From positions 248,001 through 312,000 of the forward strand of contig CAVWLJ010000011.1 of NCBI GenBank assembly GCA_963755755.1: a DNA stretch of 64,000 nucleotides, given 5' to 3'. The position numbers and the translations under genes were made by a program. Shown piece after piece: positions 16,612 to 25,925 of this stretch; within the stretch, counting starts at the first letter, position 1; each line of letters starts with the position of its first letter. Below the pieces are notes generated by a model that saw only the letters and a program-made list of their open reading frames with translations, ran no database searches and was not told the DNA's origin. Source of the DNA: DATKNA01 sp963755755. Lineage in GTDB: Bacteria; Actinomycetota; Actinomycetes; Actinomycetales; Kineosporiaceae.

Positions 16612-17887
16612 CTACGACGACGGGAGGACCACGGGCGGGGCGGCCGGCACGGCGGGTGCGGCGTCCGCCCGGCGCAGGAGGGGCTGACCGGCCGTCGCCG
16701 CCAGCATGCCCGCGAACACGAGGGCGCAGGCGCCGACGAAGCCGCGGCCCGGGCCCGCCCGCGTCCACGAGCAGCCCGGCGAGCGCGGTCCCGGCCGCGC
16801 CGCCGGCGGTGTACATGGTCGAGACCCAGGCCTGCGCCTCGGAGAGCCGCGAGCGCGGCGAGAGGCCGTCGACGAGGTTGCTGATCGCGATGAGGCCGGG
16901 CGCGATGCACATGCCGGCGACGACGAGGAGCACGGCGAGGACGGCGAGCGGCGGCCGGCGGACCACACCGTCCAGCCCGCCGAGCAGCACGGCGACGGCG
17001 GCCAGGCCCACGCTGACGCCGGCGAGCGCGATGGGCAGGCGGCGCCGCTCGGGGCCGGACCAGTGCCGGGAGCCGTACCAGAGCCCGCCCACGGTGCTCC
17101 CCCCGGCGATGCAGGCGAAGAGGACGCCCACCCGGCCGGGATCACCGAGGGCCTCGCGCGCGGTGGCGGCGATGGAGAGGTCCACGTGCGCGAACCCGAC
17201 GGAGAGGAGGAGGGTCGCGGCCAGCACGGTCCGGACGCCGCCCGACGCGAGCGGGGAGCGCGCGACGGCGTCCTCGCCGTCCGGATGCGGTTCGGGCCGC
17301 CAGGCGCGGACCGCCGGGGAGCACGCGTAGACGAGCGAGCCGAGGACGAGCAGACCGGAGGTGACGAGCAGCGGCGCGGCGGCCGGAGTCGTCACGAGGA
17401 GCAGGCCGACGAGCAGCGGGCCGACGACGAACACGAACTCGATCGCGACGGCGTCGAGCGCGTACGCGGCCAGCCGGTCCTGCTCCTGCGGCAGGGCGAT
17501 CCGCCACGCGCCCCGCATGACGGCGCCGAACGGCGGCATCGAGAGTCCCGCCGCCGCCGCGAGCGGGAGCAGCACGGCATCGGACGCGTCGGCGGCAGCG
17601 GTGAGCGCGAGCGCCGCCAGGAAGAACGCGGACACCAGGCCCGCGGGTCCGATCACGCGCGGCTGCCCCACCCGGTCGACCAGGCGCCCGAGGACCGGCG
17701 TCCCGAGCGTCGCCCCCACGGCGTAGACGCCGGTGACCACTCCGGCCACCGCGTACGAGCCGCGCATCTGCTGGATCAGCAGGACGATCGCCAGCGGCGC
17801 CATGGAGATCGGCATGCGCCCGACGACGGAGGCGAGGAACGGCGTGCGGGCGGCACGGACGCGCAGGATGCGGAGGTACCGGCTCAC
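16612..17887 (-). CDS. MFS transporter, 12-TM type
   Basis: Integral membrane proton-coupled transporter of about 425 residues. Hydrophobic segments alternate with short charged loops. The motif-A-like loop GTPVLGRLVDRVGQPRV lies between TM2 and TM3, and RGAWRIALP near TM4–5. A central cytoplasmic loop PEPHPDGEDAVARSP separates the halves. The frame breaks at 16742–16746 near the last TM pair: LLVDAGGPGP precedes and GFVGACALVFAGMLAATAG follows, with one CG restored in GCCGCGGC. The start is taken as GTG 17887. Substrate unknown; the pattern resembles actinobacterial sugar/drug MFS proteins. It is followed closely by threonine aldolase. Confidence 0.78.
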
Positions 17888-17938
17888 CCCCCGAGTCTCA
17901 CCCAGTCATCCCACGACGTGCCTCTGAATTGTCCCCCG

Positions 17939-19333
17939 TCACAGCGTCTTGAGGGCGCCGAGCACCTTGGTGAGGGAGTCCTTGGCGTCGCCGAAGAGCA
18001 GCGTGGTCTCCGGCTCGTAGAGCAGCTCGTTCTCGATGCCCGCGAAACCGGGCCGCATGGACCGCTTGAGGAACACCACCTGCTGCGCCTGCGACACCTC
18101 GAGGATCGGCATGCCGTAGATCGGCGCGCCGGGCGTCGTCTTCGCGGCCGGGTTGACGACGTCGTTGGCGCCGACGACGAGCACCACGTCCGTGGTCTTG
18201 AACTCGGGGTTGACCTCGTCCATCTCCTTGAGCGCCTCGTAGGGCACGTTGGCCTCCGCGAGCAGCACGTTCATGTGCCCCGGCATGCGGCCGGCGACCG
18301 GGTGGATGCCGTAGAGGACCTCGACGCCCTTGCCCTCGAGCACCTCGGCGAGCTCCCGGATGGTGTGCTGCGCCTGGGCGACGGCCAGGCCGTAGCCGGG
18401 GACGACGACGACCTTGCGGGCGTAGTTGAGGAGGATCGCCACGTCGTCGGGTGCGGCCGAACGCACCGGCCGGTCGCTGATCGCCGTCGAGCCCGCCGTC
18501 GACCCGCCGCGGAGCGCGCCGAAGAGGACGCCGACGACCGACCGGCCCATCGCCGCGGCCATGAGCCGGGTGAGGATCGTGCCGCTCGCGCCGACGAGCG
18601 TGCCGGCGACCAGCAGCAGGGTGTTGCGGAGCACGAAGCCGCCCGCCGCGACCGTGAGGCCGGTGAAGGCGTTGAGCAGGGAGATGACGATCGGGACGTC
18701 GGCGCCGCCGACGGGCAGCACGAGCATGAGGCCGAGCGCGAGCCCGACGAGCAGCAGCAGGACGCCGACCCACAGCTGCCCCGCGGCGATCACCCCGATC
18801 GCGGCGACGACGGCGACGACGAGCCCGCCGATCAGCATCGGCGCCGCGCCGGGCAGGACCACCGGCCGCGTCGTCATGAGCTCCTGGAGCTTGGCGAACG
18901 TGACGACCGAGCCCGCGAACGACACCGAGCCCACGAGCACGGTGAACGCGATCGCCGCGAGATTGCCCCGCTCCTCGCCGCTGATCCCCAGACCGGAGAT
19001 CGCGGAGAGCTCGAGGATCGCCACGATCGCCGCCGCGCCGCCGCCGACCCCGTTGAAGAGCGCGACGAGCTGCGGCATCTGCGTCATCTGCACGCGGCGC
19101 GCGGCGGGAACGGCGAGCGCCGCCCCGACGGCCATGGCGACGAGGATGAGCGCGAGGTTGTCGAGGTCGGTCGAGAAGAACGTCGTGACCAGGGCGATCG
19201 CCGCGCCGGCGGCGCCGATGAGGTTCCCGCGCCGGGCCGTGCGCGGGCTGGACAGACCCTTGAGCGCGAGGATGAAGCAGACCGCGGCGACGAGGTAGAG
19301 CAGCTCGACGGCGGTCGAGGAGAGGACCTTCAC
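17939..19333 (-). CDS. pntB: NAD(P) transhydrogenase subunit beta
   Basis: Membrane and NADP-binding subunit of proton-translocating transhydrogenase, exchanging hydride between NADH and NADP+ driven by the proton gradient. The N-terminal two-thirds has about nine hydrophobic helices (LLYLVAAVCFILALKGL onward, QMPQLVALFNGVGGGAAA). The C-terminal domain III shows VVVPGYGLAVAQAQHTIRELA (NADP pocket), HPVAGRMPGHMNVLLAEANVPY, DVVLVVGANDVVNPAAKTTPGAPIYGMP and FLKRSMRPGFAGIENELLY. The GTG at 19333 overlaps the pntAb TGA (GTGA). Length 464 matches the family. Third gene of the pntAa–pntAb–pntB operon. Confidence 0.96.
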   Translation of the reverse strand: MKVLSSTAVELLYLVAAVCFILALKGLSSPRTARRGNLIGAAGAAIALVTTFFSTDLDNLALILVAMAVGAALAVPAARRVQMTQMPQLVALFNGVGGGAAAIVAILELSAISGLGISGEERGNLAAIAFTVLVGSVSFAGSVVTFAKLQELMTTRPVVLPGAAPMLIGGLVVAVVAAIGVIAAGQLWVGVLLLLVGLALGLMLVLPVGGADVPIVISLLNAFTGLTVAAGGFVLRNTLLLVAGTLVGASGTILTRLMAAAMGRSVVGVLFGALRGGSTAGSTAISDRPVRSAAPDDVAILLNYARKVVVVPGYGLAVAQAQHTIRELAEVLEGKGVEVLYGIHPVAGRMPGHMNVLLAEANVPYEALKEMDEVNPEFKTTDVVLVVGANDVVNPAAKTTPGAPIYGMPILEVSQAQQVVFLKRSMRPGFAGIENELLYEPETTLLFGDAKDSLTKVLGALKTL

Positions 19334-19650
19334 CGCGCGCTCCGCCCGTTCTGCGAGGCGTCGACCGCGGGTCGCCCGCGGCCCTTGAACATCTCGAGCA
19401 TCCGGTCCGTCACCACGAAGCCGCCGACGAGGTTCACGGTCGCGAGCACGGTGGCGAGCAGGCCGAGGGCGACCGTCCACCAGCTGTGGGCGTGGCCGGT
19501 GACGATGATGGCGCCGACGAGGATGATCCCGTGGATCGCGTTCGCGCCGGACATCAGCGGCGTGTGCAGCGTCGTCGAGACCTTCGAGACGACCTCGAAG
19601 CCCACGAAGACCGCGAGTACGAAGATCGCGAGCAGCGCGATGCCGTCCAT
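19330..19650 (-). CDS. pntAb: NAD(P) transhydrogenase subunit alpha 2 (membrane part)
   Basis: Small membrane subunit (106 residues) that supplies the transmembrane helices of the alpha chain in split transhydrogenases. Hydrophobic helices are visible as LLAIFVLAVFVGFEVVSKV, IHGIILVGAIIVTGHA and ALGLLATVLATVNLVGGFVVTDRML; the loop TTLHTPLMSGANAIHG is the conserved family signature. The ATG at 19650 overlaps the TGA of pntAa (ATGA), and its own stop overlaps the pntB start. The split alpha chain is usual in actinobacteria. Confidence 0.95.
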   Translation of the reverse strand: MDGIALLAIFVLAVFVGFEVVSKVSTTLHTPLMSGANAIHGIILVGAIIVTGHAHSWWTVALGLLATVLATVNLVGGFVVTDRMLEMFKGRGRPAVDASQNGRSAR

Positions 19651-20807
19651 CAGGCGTTCCCCTCAGCAGTCCGGGCGGCGGCGAGCAGCTCGGCGGTCGG
19701 CGCGTGCCGAACCTCGCCGGCGTGCGTCAGGCAGGCGCCCGCCACCACCTCGTCGTCGAGGTCGGGGGCGACGGCGCCGTCCTTGGTCATGAGCAGCAGC
19801 AGGTTGGTGACGTTCTTGGCGTAGAGCCGGGAGGCGTCGACCGGCATGGTGCTCGCCGCGTCCTTCATGCCGACCAGCCGGACGGTGCCGCCCTCGACGT
19901 CCACGGCCAGGTCCTCCCCGGCGACGACGCCCTCGACGTTCCCGCCGGACTCCGCCGCGAGGTCCACGACCACGCTCCCGGGCTTCATGCGGGCGACCAT
20001 CGACGAGGTCACCAGCACCGGAGCCCGCCGGCCGGGCACGGACGCCGTCGTGACGAGCACGTCCGCGCCCGCGACGTGCGGGGCGAGGAGCTCCTGCTGG
20101 CGCACCGCGCGGTCCGCGGAGAGCTCGCGGGCGTACCCGCCGGCGCCCTCGACCGCCTCGAGGTCGAGGTCGACGAAGGTGGCGCCCATCGAGCGCACCT
20201 CGTCCGCGCTCGCGGGCCGGACGTCGTAGGCGGACACCACCGCGCCCAGCCGCTTCGCGGTCGCGATCGCCTGCAGCCCTGCGACGCCGGCCCCGAGCAC
20301 CAGCACCTTGGCGGGCGGGATCGTCCCGGCGGCGGTCATGAACAACGGGAAGAACCGCGGCAGCCGCATGGCCGCCTCGAGCACGCACCGGTAGCCCGCG
20401 ACGAGGGCCTGCGAGGTGAGCGCGTCCATCGACTGCGCCCGGCTGATCCGCGGGACGAGCTCCATCGCGAACGCCGTGACCTGGGCCTGCGCCAGCGCGC
20501 TGACGGTGGCGAGCTCGGTCGAGGGCGAGCAGAAGCCGAGGGTGATCGCTCCCGGCTTGAGCTTCGGAACGACCTCCGGCCGGAGCGGGCGGACGTGCAG
20601 GAGGACGTCGACGTCGGCGGCGTCCACCGACTCCACCACGGCGGCGCCGGCGGAGGTGTACGCCTCGTCGGTGGCCAGCGCATGCAGCCCGGCGTGCCGT
20701 TGGACGACGACCTCGAGCCCGGCTCGGACCAGGGACGGGACGACGTCCGGAAGCAGCGCGACGCGACGCTCCCCCGGGACCGCCTCGGCGGGGACGGCGA
20801 CCTTCAC
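19650..20807 (-). CDS. pntAa: NAD(P) transhydrogenase subunit alpha 1 (NAD-binding part)
   Basis: Soluble NAD(H)-binding domain I of the proton-translocating transhydrogenase, 385 residues. Visible: VPAEAVPGERRVALLPDVVPSLVRAG at the N-terminus, FAMELVPRISRAQSMDALTSQA, the Rossmann motif VLVLGAGVAGLQAIATAKRLGA, AYDVRPASADEVRSMGA and VDLAAESGGNVEG. The GTG at 20807 lies 6 nt after a TAGGTT hexamer with no Shine–Dalgarno sequence, so a leaderless transcript is likely. The complete pntAa–pntAb–pntB operon is translationally coupled throughout and should supply NADPH. Confidence 0.95.
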   Translation of the reverse strand: MKVAVPAEAVPGERRVALLPDVVPSLVRAGLEVVVQRHAGLHALATDEAYTSAGAAVVESVDAADVDVLLHVRPLRPEVVPKLKPGAITLGFCSPSTELATVSALAQAQVTAFAMELVPRISRAQSMDALTSQALVAGYRCVLEAAMRLPRFFPLFMTAAGTIPPAKVLVLGAGVAGLQAIATAKRLGAVVSAYDVRPASADEVRSMGATFVDLDLEAVEGAGGYARELSADRAVRQQELLAPHVAGADVLVTTASVPGRRAPVLVTSSMVARMKPGSVVVDLAAESGGNVEGVVAGEDLAVDVEGGTVRLVGMKDAASTMPVDASRLYAKNVTNLLLLMTKDGAVAPDLDDEVVAGACLTHAGEVRHAPTAELLAAARTAEGNA

Positions 20808-20903
20808 CGGCGCAACCTAGCCACTGGCGCAACCTACCTGCCCGATCCGACAGGGTCACATGACGGGTGCCCCGGGGCGGGCAGGTGGCCCTACTGTGGC
20901 CGC
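20808..20903. promoter_or_regulatory. Divergent pntAa / EamA promoter with duplicated 11-bp element
   Basis: GGCGCAACCTA occurs at 20809–20819 and again at 20826–20836, a 17-bp period. Read on the minus strand each copy begins with TAGGTT, a TANNNT -10 hexamer. The proximal one ends 6 nt before the pntAa GTG. On the plus strand, TACTGT at 20892–20897 ends 6 nt before the EamA GTG at 20904. Both genes therefore look leaderless. Whether the upstream copy is a second promoter or a regulator half-site is not known. Confidence 0.5.
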
Positions 20904-21902
20904 GTGCAGTCGTCCCATGATTCGGCAGGCCGTCGGTCCGCCGTCGGGGTCGGCTTCGTGGTCCTGGCCGCCGCCCTGTTCGCCGTCAACGGCACGGTGA
21001 GCAAGCTCGTGCTCGGGTCGGGGCTGTCCACGCTGCGGCTCGTGCAGATCCGCAGCACCGGCGCCGCCGTCCTGCTCTGTGTGCTGGCCCTCGCGCTCGA
21101 CCGCGGCGCGCTCCGGATCCGCCGCGGCGAGCTCGGGTTCCTCCTGGCGTACGGGGTCCTCGGCGTCGCCATGGTGCAGTGGCTCTACTTCGTGGCGATC
21201 GCCCGGATCCCCGTCGGCGTCGCACTGCTCGTGGAGTTCACCGCCCCGCTGCTCATCGCGCTCTGGATGCGCTTCGTCCTGCGCCGGCCGGTGGCGTCGC
21301 GGGTGTGGCCGGCGCTCGTGCTGGTCCTGGCCGGGCTGGCGCTCGTCGCGCGGGTCTGGGCGGGCCTCGCCCTCGACGGGCTCGGCCTGACCGCCGCGAC
21401 GCTGAACGCCGCCGTCCTCGGCGCCTACTACCTGCTCGGCGAGCGCGGCATGCGCCGGCGCGGCCCGGTGTCGCTGGCCGCCTGCGGCTTCACCGTGGCC
21501 GCGCTGTTCTGGGCCGTGCTGCTGCCGTGGTGGACCTTCCCGTTCTCCGCGTTGACCACCTCGGTGCCCGTCGTCGACGGTCTCGCGGTCCCCGCGGGCC
21601 TGCTCGTCGTCTGGGTCGTCGTCCTCGGCACGGTGGCCCCGTTCAGCCTCGTGCTCCTCGGCATGCGGCACATCGGAGCCACCCGGGCCGGTCTCCTCGG
21701 CACGCTGGAACCCGTGCTGGCCGGGATGGTCGCCTGGGCGCTGCTCGACGAGCACCTCGCCGCCGTGCAGCTGGCGGGGGCGGCCGTCGTCCTCGCCGGG
21801 ATCGTGCTCGCCGAGAGCGCCCGGACGCCGGCGGCCACCGCGGACGACGACGCGGCGGACGACGACGAAGCCCCGTCGGTCGCGGAGGTGCCGGTGACAT
21901 GA
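20904..21902 (+). CDS. EamA/DMT-superfamily metabolite exporter
   Basis: Ten-TM drug/metabolite transporter of 332 residues with two EamA repeats. Repeat one runs from GVGFVVLAAALFAVNGTVSKLVL through VALLVEFTAPLLIALW. Repeat two runs from LNAAVLGAYYLLGERGMRR through ATRAGLLGTLEPVLAGMVAWALLDEHLAAVQLAGAAVV, where the LEPV..A..AWALLDE segment is the classic EamA signature. The C-terminal tail is acidic (ATADDDAADDDEAP), probably cytoplasmic. The GTG at 20904 is placed by a leaderless promoter. Substrate unknown; RhtA- or RarD-type amino-acid or metabolite export is likely. Confidence 0.88.
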   Translation: MQSSHDSAGRRSAVGVGFVVLAAALFAVNGTVSKLVLGSGLSTLRLVQIRSTGAAVLLCVLALALDRGALRIRRGELGFLLAYGVLGVAMVQWLYFVAIARIPVGVALLVEFTAPLLIALWMRFVLRRPVASRVWPALVLVLAGLALVARVWAGLALDGLGLTAATLNAAVLGAYYLLGERGMRRRGPVSLAACGFTVAALFWAVLLPWWTFPFSALTTSVPVVDGLAVPAGLLVVWVVVLGTVAPFSLVLLGMRHIGATRAGLLGTLEPVLAGMVAWALLDEHLAAVQLAGAAVVLAGIVLAESARTPAATADDDAADDDEAPSVAEVPVT

Positions 21903-21987
21903 CCGAGCCGACGTCTGTCGGTGGCCGGTGCCAGGGTGAAGGGCGAGCCGGCGGACGACGAGGTCCGCCCGACGAGGGGAGATCGGG

Positions 21988-22778
21988 ATGAGCACGCGTG
22001 ACGACCGATGGCTGCAGGGGACGCCGAACTGGGTCGACCTGACCAGTCCCGACGTGGCGACCAGCGTCGACTTCTACCAGGCGCTGTTCGGCTGGGACGT
22101 GGTCGACACCGGCCCCGAGATGGGCCACTACCGGATGTGCCTGCTGCACAACCGCGAGGTGGCCGGCCTCGGTCCGGCGCAGGGTGACCAGGCGCCGCCG
22201 GTGTGGACGACGTATCTCGCCGTGGACGACGCCGACAAGATCTGCGAGGCCGTCGCCGCCAACGGAGGCACCGTGGTGATGGCTCCCATGGCCGTGGCGG
22301 ACCAGGGGCGGATGGCGATCGTCCAGGATCCGACGGGCGCCTACTTCGGCGTCTGGCAGGCCGAGTCGATGATCGGGATGAGCATCTCCAACGAGCCGGG
22401 TGCCGTGGTCTGGAACGAGCAGCTGAGCCGCGACCCGGACCGGGCGCGGGAGTTCTACGGCGCCGTGTTCGGCCTCACCTTCGCGCAGATGGAGGGCGAG
22501 GCGTACTGGACGTTCACGCCGCCGGGTGCCCAGGGGTCGGTGGGCGGCCTCGGCGCGCTGCAGGCCGGGGTGCCGGACGACGTCCCCGCCCACTGGATGA
22601 CGTACTTCATGGTCGAGTCCGTCGACGACACGGTGGCGACCGCCGAGGGCGCCGGCGGGACGCGTCGCCCAGCCCGGGTTCGACACGTCCGTTCGGACGG
22701 ATGGCGGTGCTCGTGGATCCGACCGGCGCGATGTTCTCGGTCATGTCGGCGCCGTCCCAGGCCGCCGCGGAGGGCTGA
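21988..22778 (+). CDS. Two-domain VOC family (glyoxalase/bleomycin-resistance fold) protein
   Basis: Two vicinal-oxygen-chelate domains in tandem, about 264 residues. Domain one: TPNWVDLTSPDVATSVDFYQALFGWDV through VQDPTGAYFGVWQ. Domain two: VVWNEQLSRDPDRAREFYGAVFGLTFAQ through MAVLVDPTGAMFSVM. Such actinobacterial proteins are often annotated as hydroxylase-associated or antibiotic-resistance-like, but no substrate is evident. The ATG at 21988 follows GGGGAGA. Two breaks lie 30 nt apart: at 22661–22664 (GGTR then VAQPGFDTS, one CG missing from ACGCGTC) and at 22690–22692 (DTS then FGRMAVL). The second could be a missing CG or a single inserted base. Confidence 0.75.
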
Positions 22779-22826
22779 CCGGGCGGGCGCCCTGACGTCG
22801 CCGTCGCGAAGGGCGCGCGTGCGAGC

Positions 22827-24303
22827 ATGGCCGACGTGACCACCTCGCCCTTCGCGCACGCGGCCCAGGCGGTGGCCGACGTCGCCCCGTCCCGCGACTC
22901 GGGCGGCGATGCTCGTCCCGGCCTCGGTGAGCAGCCGCTCGGACCGCTGGACGGGCGGTACCGCGGGTACGTCGCGCCGCTGGCGCAGTACCTCTCGGAG
23001 GCCGCGCTCAACCGGGAACGGCTGCACGTCGAGGTCGCGTGGCTCGTCCATCTCTCCACGAGCCACGCCGTCCCCGGCCTGCGGCCGCTCACCCGGGAGG
23101 AGATCGCGCTCCTGCGGGGGATCGTCGACGGGTTCGACGCCGAGGCGGTGGAGGAGCTCGCGGCCATCGAGCGGGTGACCCTGCACGACGTCAAGGCGGT
23201 GGAGTACTACCTCAAGCGTCAGCCTGGAGGGCACGACGCTCGCGGACGTCGCCGAGCACGTGCACGTCTTCTCCACCAGCGAGGACGTCAACAACCTGGC
23301 GTATGCCCTCATGGTCCGCGGCGCCGTCCGCGAGGTCTGGATCCCGGCGGTGACCGGCCTGCTCGGGGACCTCGACGCCATGGCCGGGGCGCTCGCCGGC
23401 CAGCCCATGCTGGCGCGCACGCACGGGCAGGCCGCCACCCCGACGACGCTGGGCAAGGAGCTCGCGGTCCTCGCGCACCGGCTCCGTCGCCAGCTGCGCC
23501 GGATCGACGGTGCCGAGTACCTCGGGAAGGCGAACGGCGCGACCGGCACCTACGCGGCGCACGTCGTCGCCGCGCCGCGCACCGACTGGATCGGCGTGAC
23601 CCGCTCCTTCGTCGAAGGCCTGGGTCTGACGTGGAACCCGTTGACGACGCAGATCGAGTCGCACGACTGGCAGGCCGAGCTCTACGCCGACGTCGCGCGC
23701 TTCAACCGGATCCTGCACAACCTCTGCACCGACGTGTGGAGCTACATCTCCCTCGGCTACTTCGCGCAGGTCGCCGATCGGGAGGGCCGGGGCGCGGTCG
23801 GGTCCAGCACCATGCCGCACAAGGTCAACCCGATCCGGTTCGAGAACGCCGAGGCGAATCTCGAGGTGAGCTCCGCGCTGTTCGACCTGCTCGGCTCGAC
23901 CCTCGTGACGTCACGGCTGCAGCGCGACCTCACGGACTCGACCACGCAGCGGAACATCGGCACCGCCTTCGGCCACTCGCTCCTCGCCGTCCAGAACGTC
24001 CGGCGGGGGCTCGCGGGCCTGGACGCCGACCCCGGGGCGATGGCGCGCGACCTCGACGACACGTGGGAGGTGCTGGCGGAGGCGGTCCAGTCCGTCATGC
24101 GGGTGCACGGCCTGGAGCAGCCGTACGAGCGGCTCAAGGAGCTCACCCGCGGCCGGCGCATGGACGCCGGCACGATGCGCGCGTTCGTCGCGAGCCTGGA
24201 CCTGCCCGACGACGCCCGCGCCAGGCTGCTCGCGCTGACGCCGGCGACCTACGTGGGGCTGGCCCCCGAGCTCGTCCGCCGGTACGGCGGCGACCGGTCC
24301 TGA
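22827..24303 (+). CDS. purB: Adenylosuccinate lyase
   Basis: Cleaves SAICAR and adenylosuccinate in purine synthesis; fumarase/aspartase superfamily. Visible: GPLDGRYRGYVAPLAQYLSE near the N-terminus, VFSTSEDVNNLAYALMV, the MLARTHGQAATPTTLGKEL region with its catalytic His, and the superfamily signature GSSTMPHKVNPIRFENAEAN, whose loop carries the catalytic Ser. Corrected length 492, with a 30-residue N-terminal extension. The E. coli-type class is suggested by the TTQIESHDWQAELYADVARF segment. The frame breaks at 23221–23223: EYYLKRQ then LEGTTLADVAEHVHVF. One restored GC dinucleotide (CAGCCTGG to CAGCGCCTGG) or removal of one C repairs it. This is normally an essential gene for prototrophy. 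Confidence 0.92.
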
Positions 24304-24356
24304 GCAGCTCGAGGGCTTCCCGGGCGCCGCGGTCCCCCGACCTCGGGCCCGCCCGG

Positions 24357-25190
24357 TCACCCCGCCGAGCGGACGTCGATGTCGCCGGTCGAGGTCCCGA
24401 CGTCGATCCGCCGGTCCGCGCCCGGCGAGTTGGGCACGGTCACGCTCTCGTCGCCGGTCGAGGCGGCGGTCCGGACGTCGTAGCTCGTGCCGTCCGACGG
24501 AACGACGATCCCGACGTCACCGGTCGAGGCCCGCACCAGGACGTCCCGGGGCGCGGTCACGAACGACAGGTTCACGTTGCCGGTCGAGGTGGAGACGTCG
24601 GCGCGGGCGGCAGCCGCTCCGCGGACCTCGACGTCCCCGGTGTGGTTCGAGACGGTCAGGTCCCCGATCGGGCCCGCCGTATCGACGTCCCCCGTGTGCG
24701 AGCTGAGCTGGAGGGCGAGGCCGGGTGGCACCGTGATCTCGTACCCGACGTCGCACGAACCCAGCCCGAAGCCGATCGAGCACCGGGCGGTCACGTCGAG
24801 CCGGCCGTCCGTGACGCTCTCGACCGAGCTCGCACTCCCGAAGGACCACTGGAGGACCCGCCGGACGACGACCGGCGAGCCGGTGGCCCCGACGGAGATG
24901 CTCACGTCCCCCGTGGTCGTGGTGACCGACAGCGCGCTGATCGGCTGGGTGTAGACGGCCGTCTCGATGCGCTCCTGGTGGAAGAACCGGGAGACGACGT
25001 TGACCGTCGTGCCCGCGACGACGAGGAGCGCGACGAGCACGCCGACGACGCGGAGCGCGGTGACGCCGGGCCCGGGCGGCGGTTCGAGCGGCGGCGGTTC
25101 GAGCGGCGGGGCGACCGGCGGGCCGGCGGCGCCGACGACCGGCGGCTCGGGCGGCAGCGGCGGGGAGGGGGAGCCGGTGGCTGTGGTCAC
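24357..25190 (-). CDS. DUF4097 family beta-helix protein with one N-terminal TM segment
   Basis: A 277-residue protein. A proline-rich cytoplasmic N-terminus (PPLPPEPPVVGAAGPP, then PPLEPPPLEPPPGPG) is followed by one TM helix, VVGVLVALLVVAGTTVNVV (about residues 48–66). An extracytoplasmic DUF4097 domain follows, built of repeated strand units with a T-G-D turn: TTTTGDVSIS, SSHTGDVDTA, SNHTGDVEVR, STSTGNVNLS, RASTGDVGIV, AASTGDESVT, GTSTGDIDVR. This is typical of putative adhesin or envelope-stress proteins. The GTG at 25190 is the likely start. It lies downstream of the two-component system on the same strand, so it may belong to that unit. The repeated turn is also visible as DNA repeats of a GCCGGTCGAGG core. 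Confidence 0.78.
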   Translation of the reverse strand: MTTATGSPSPPLPPEPPVVGAAGPPVAPPLEPPPLEPPPGPGVTALRVVGVLVALLVVAGTTVNVVSRFFHQERIETAVYTQPISALSVTTTTGDVSISVGATGSPVVVRRVLQWSFGSASSVESVTDGRLDVTARCSIGFGLGSCDVGYEITVPPGLALQLSSHTGDVDTAGPIGDLTVSNHTGDVEVRGAAAARADVSTSTGNVNLSFVTAPRDVLVRASTGDVGIVVPSDGTSYDVRTAASTGDESVTVPNSPGADRRIDVGTSTGDIDVRSAG

Positions 25191-25235
25191 GGTGATCTCC
25201 AGGACGGAAGGGGCGGCGGGGCCGAGGACGGGGCG

Positions 25236-25925
25236 TCAGACCGGGTCGGCGGCGTGCTCGAGCCAGCGCAGGACGGCGAGCACGCGGCGGTGGTCCTGCT
25301 CGGCGGGCGGCAGGTCGAGCTTGGCGAAGATGTTGGAGACGTGTTTCTCGACGGCGCCCTCGCTGACGACCAGCGCCTGGGCGATGGCGGTGTTCGACCG
25401 GCCCTCCGCCATGAGCCGCAGCACCTCGACCTCCCGGGGGCTGAGCCGCTCGAGCGGGTCGCGCCGGCGGGCACGGGAGAGGAGCTGCGACACCACCTCG
25501 GGGTCGAGGGCGGTGCCGCCGGCGGCGACCCGGCGCAGGGCCTCGACGAAGTCGCCGACGTCCGCCACCCGGTCCTTCAGCAGGTAGCCCACGCCGCGCG
25601 TGCGGCCGGCGACGAGGTCCGTCGCGTAGTTCTCCTCGACGTACTGGGAGAGGACGACGACCGCGACGTCCGGGAACTGCTCGCGGACGACGAGCGCGGC
25701 GCGGATCCCTTCGTCCGTGAAGGTCGGCGGCATCCGGACGTCGACCACGACGAGGTCCGGCGGGGCCGCCGCGACCGCCCGCAGGAAGCTCTCGGCGTCC
25801 GCCACCGCGGCGACGACGTCGAAACCGGTCTCGGTCAGGAGCCGGACCAGGCCCTCCCGCAGGAGCACCGAGTCCTCGGCCAGCACGACGCGCAGCTCGG
25901 CGGCCTCAGGTGCAGGGGTGGTCAT
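25236..25925 (-). CDS. NarL/LuxR-family response regulator
   Basis: A 229-residue two-component regulator. The receiver domain has the acidic pair in VVLAEDSVLLREG, the phospho-acceptor Asp in DLVVVDVRMPPTFTDEG, a Ser switch residue in VVVLSQYVEENYA, and Lys in GVGYLLKDRV. A C-terminal LuxR helix-turn-helix reads LSPREVEVLRLMAEGRSNTAIAQALVVSEGAVEKHVSNIFAKL. The ATG at 25925 overlaps the histidine kinase TGA (ATGA), so kinase and regulator are made together. Likely targets are the divergent MMPL transporter and/or DUF4097 gene (inference from position). Confidence 0.93.
   Translation of the reverse strand: MTTPAPEAAELRVVLAEDSVLLREGLVRLLTETGFDVVAAVADAESFLRAVAAAPPDLVVVDVRMPPTFTDEGIRAALVVREQFPDVAVVVLSQYVEENYATDLVAGRTRGVGYLLKDRVADVGDFVEALRRVAAGGTALDPEVVSQLLSRARRRDPLERLSPREVEVLRLMAEGRSNTAIAQALVVSEGAVEKHVSNIFAKLDLPPAEQDHRRVLAVLRWLEHAADPV

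Noticed and set aside
22827..24303. purB, ssb, ponA and others as pseudogenes
   Set aside because: Both sides of every break are fully conserved with no internal stops or decay, which does not fit real inactivation.
24357..24620. CRISPR-like or intergenic repeat array from recurring GCCGGTCGAGG
   Set aside because: The repeats fall inside a coding frame and encode the repeated T-G-D turns of a DUF4097 protein.
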